From Flavobacteriaceae bacterium (GTDB lineage Bacteria; Bacteroidota; Bacteroidia; Flavobacteriales; Flavobacteriaceae), in contig CANFHX010000009.1 in NCBI GenBank assembly GCA_947446865.1, forward strand, positions 31,678 to 95,677: a stretch of 64,000 nucleotides of DNA, read 5' to 3'. Below the pieces are notes generated by a model that saw nothing but the letters and a program-made list of their open reading frames with translations, had not been told where the DNA came from and did not search any database. Position 1 is the first letter of the stretch; every line of letters begins with the position of its first letter. Both the position numbers and the translations under genes were made by a program. This document shows, piece by piece, positions 63,473 through 64,000 of this stretch.

Positions 63473-63676
63473 ATGCCAAATTACCACTCGCAAGGAATCG
63501 GGTTGGTATCTGGCGCTGCCTGGTTTTATATTAAATGCTTCGTAAAATTCATGCACGATGGCAAAGCAATTGGCACTTTAGAAAAAACAGAAAAGAATAA
63601 AGTGGTGGTAAATTATGGTGTCTTTACTTCTAAAGTGAGTTTGGATTTACTAGAATTTGTGGAACGACCGAAGTAA
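63473..63676 (+). CDS. Small protein with a MutS2-like C-terminal segment, probable gene fragment
   Basis: About 67 residues from ATG 63473. The second half (DGKAIGTLEKTEKNKVVVNY then GVFTSKVSLDLLEFVERPK) matches the small beta domain near the end of MutS2 endonucleases (compare the KGQLLEKTGG...VQIGILKMKVKEKDLEFI pattern). MutS2 is over 700 residues, so this is a fragment or an independent small domain. The first 26 residues (MPNYHSQGIGLVSGAAWFYI) do not resemble MutS2. Next to a repeat-rich, possibly mobile-element-affected edge. Confidence 0.5.
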   Translation: MPNYHSQGIGLVSGAAWFYIKCFVKFMHDGKAIGTLEKTEKNKVVVNYGVFTSKVSLDLLEFVERPK

Positions 63677-63699
63677 GAATACTTTATTACCTAACTAAA

Positions 63700-63932
63700 A
63701 TTTTATACCAAAATTATAAAATACCCCGTGAAATTATAAAATTATGCCGAAATTTTATAATTTTTTATCTAGAATTAGAAAATTATGCCATCGGCAATGT
63801 TGTAGATGGCATTTCCATTTAATTTTATACCAAAAATTATAAAATTATGCCACCGTCAATGTTGTAGATGCCATCTACATATAAAATTATGCCTAAATTT
63901 TATAATTTTTTATCTAGAATTAGAAAATTATG
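63700..63932. repeat. Nested AT-rich repeat array
   Basis: A 52-bp unit at 63736-63787 (key parts ATAAAATTATGCC, TTTTTTATCTAGAATTAG) recurs at 63881-63932 with about one mismatch. Between them a second element, ATGCCATCGGCAATGTTGTA at about 63785 and ATGCCACCGTCAATGTTGTA at about 63847, is repeated too, and AATTTTATACCAAAA occurs at about 63699 and 63821. Non-coding. Confidence 0.7.
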
Positions 63933-63960
63933 GAGACTGGACAGAATTTTGTGTAAACTC
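63933..63960. mobile_element. Possible insertion-sequence terminal repeat at the right edge
   Basis: GAGACTGGACAGAATTTTGT followed by GTAAACTC resembles the terminal inverted repeats of IS256-family elements (TTTACACAAAATT... type). It starts right at the end of the repeat array. No transposase is inside the window, so this rests on the end sequence only. Confidence 0.35.
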
Positions 63961-64000
63961 TAAAAATGCTTAATGTTCTATTTTGCACCTATCTCCAAAT

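Noticed and set aside
63700..63932. A CRISPR array
   Set aside because: Repeats are interleaved and of unequal length with only two copies, spacers are not uniform, and no cas gene is present.

Overview
The window looks like chromosomal DNA of a flavobacterium (Bacteroidota, Flavobacteriaceae; a Flavobacterium-like genome is my best guess). The reasons are very low G+C, proteins with type IX secretion (T9SS) C-terminal sorting domains, a TonB-dependent receptor with an N-terminal carboxypeptidase-like domain, short signal peptides ending in a xAQ motif, LytTR two-component genes and many flavobacterial DUF proteins. I saw no tRNA, rRNA or CRISPR array.

Positions 1-9532 (all minus strand, read right to left) hold the most unusual locus. 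It is an array of four units, each starting with a double-glycine (GG) leader peptide gene. A 513-residue protein (degenerate C39-like + VKOR + DsbA-like thioredoxin) comes first. Each precursor is followed by a perfect intergenic hairpin and by accessory genes (TlpA-like thioredoxin lipoproteins or carboxypeptidase-regulatory-like proteins). Three units then carry a 39-codon fragment of a C39 peptidase/ABC exporter, joined to a near-identical leader/promoter block and the next precursor. The leftmost unit is decaying: a nonsense codon in the leader, an in-frame UGA at the catalytic cysteine of its thioredoxin, and a frameshift in its last gene. A full-length C39 exporter is predicted just left of the window.

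Positions 9780-23869 are mainly housekeeping: an esterase, HMG-CoA synthase, a DUF2231-like membrane protein, a beta-barrel protein, Nudix hydrolase, acyl-CoA thioesterase, a YbdG-like MscS channel, an SSL2-type helicase, a CAP/CBS/DUF294 protein with a DEDD exonuclease, an SGNH hydrolase, a SHOCT protein and a polysaccharide deacetylase. Positions 23963-29545 hold a YHYH/T9SS protein and an operon of TonB receptor, LytS-type kinase and LytTR regulator.

Positions 29705-41152 are a C2/C3 acid uptake and activation block: acs, prpE, a symporter-kinase fusion with its response regulator (CrbS/CrbR type), an MFS carrier with a large periplasmic insert, a porin, and an IS1-type zinc-ribbon/HTH regulator-like gene.

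Positions 41535-55404 (plus strand) are an aromatic catabolic operon. It encodes flavin reductase, a bifunctional salicylyl/anthraniloyl-CoA monooxygenase-OYE fusion, aryl-CoA ligase, FMN glutamate-synthase-like protein, thioesterase, nitrilase-family hydrolase, gentisate 1,2-dioxygenase-like bicupin, FAH-family hydrolase and maleate isomerase. Together these would take salicylate, or more interestingly anthranilate, through a gentisate-type ring cleavage to fumarate plus pyruvate. Three unrelated genes (KilA-N, RhuM, TlpA/DUF4369) sit immediately before the start codons of three catabolic genes.

Positions 55433-63676 hold a Crp/Fnr-like palindrome before a 45-residue membrane peptide, a T9SS adhesin-like protein, two DEAD-box helicases (one with DEFD), a coiled-coil membrane protein, a formimidoylglutamase-like enzyme, a TIGR01777 epimerase and a MutS2-like fragment. 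The right edge is a short repeat array ending next to what looks like an insertion-sequence end.
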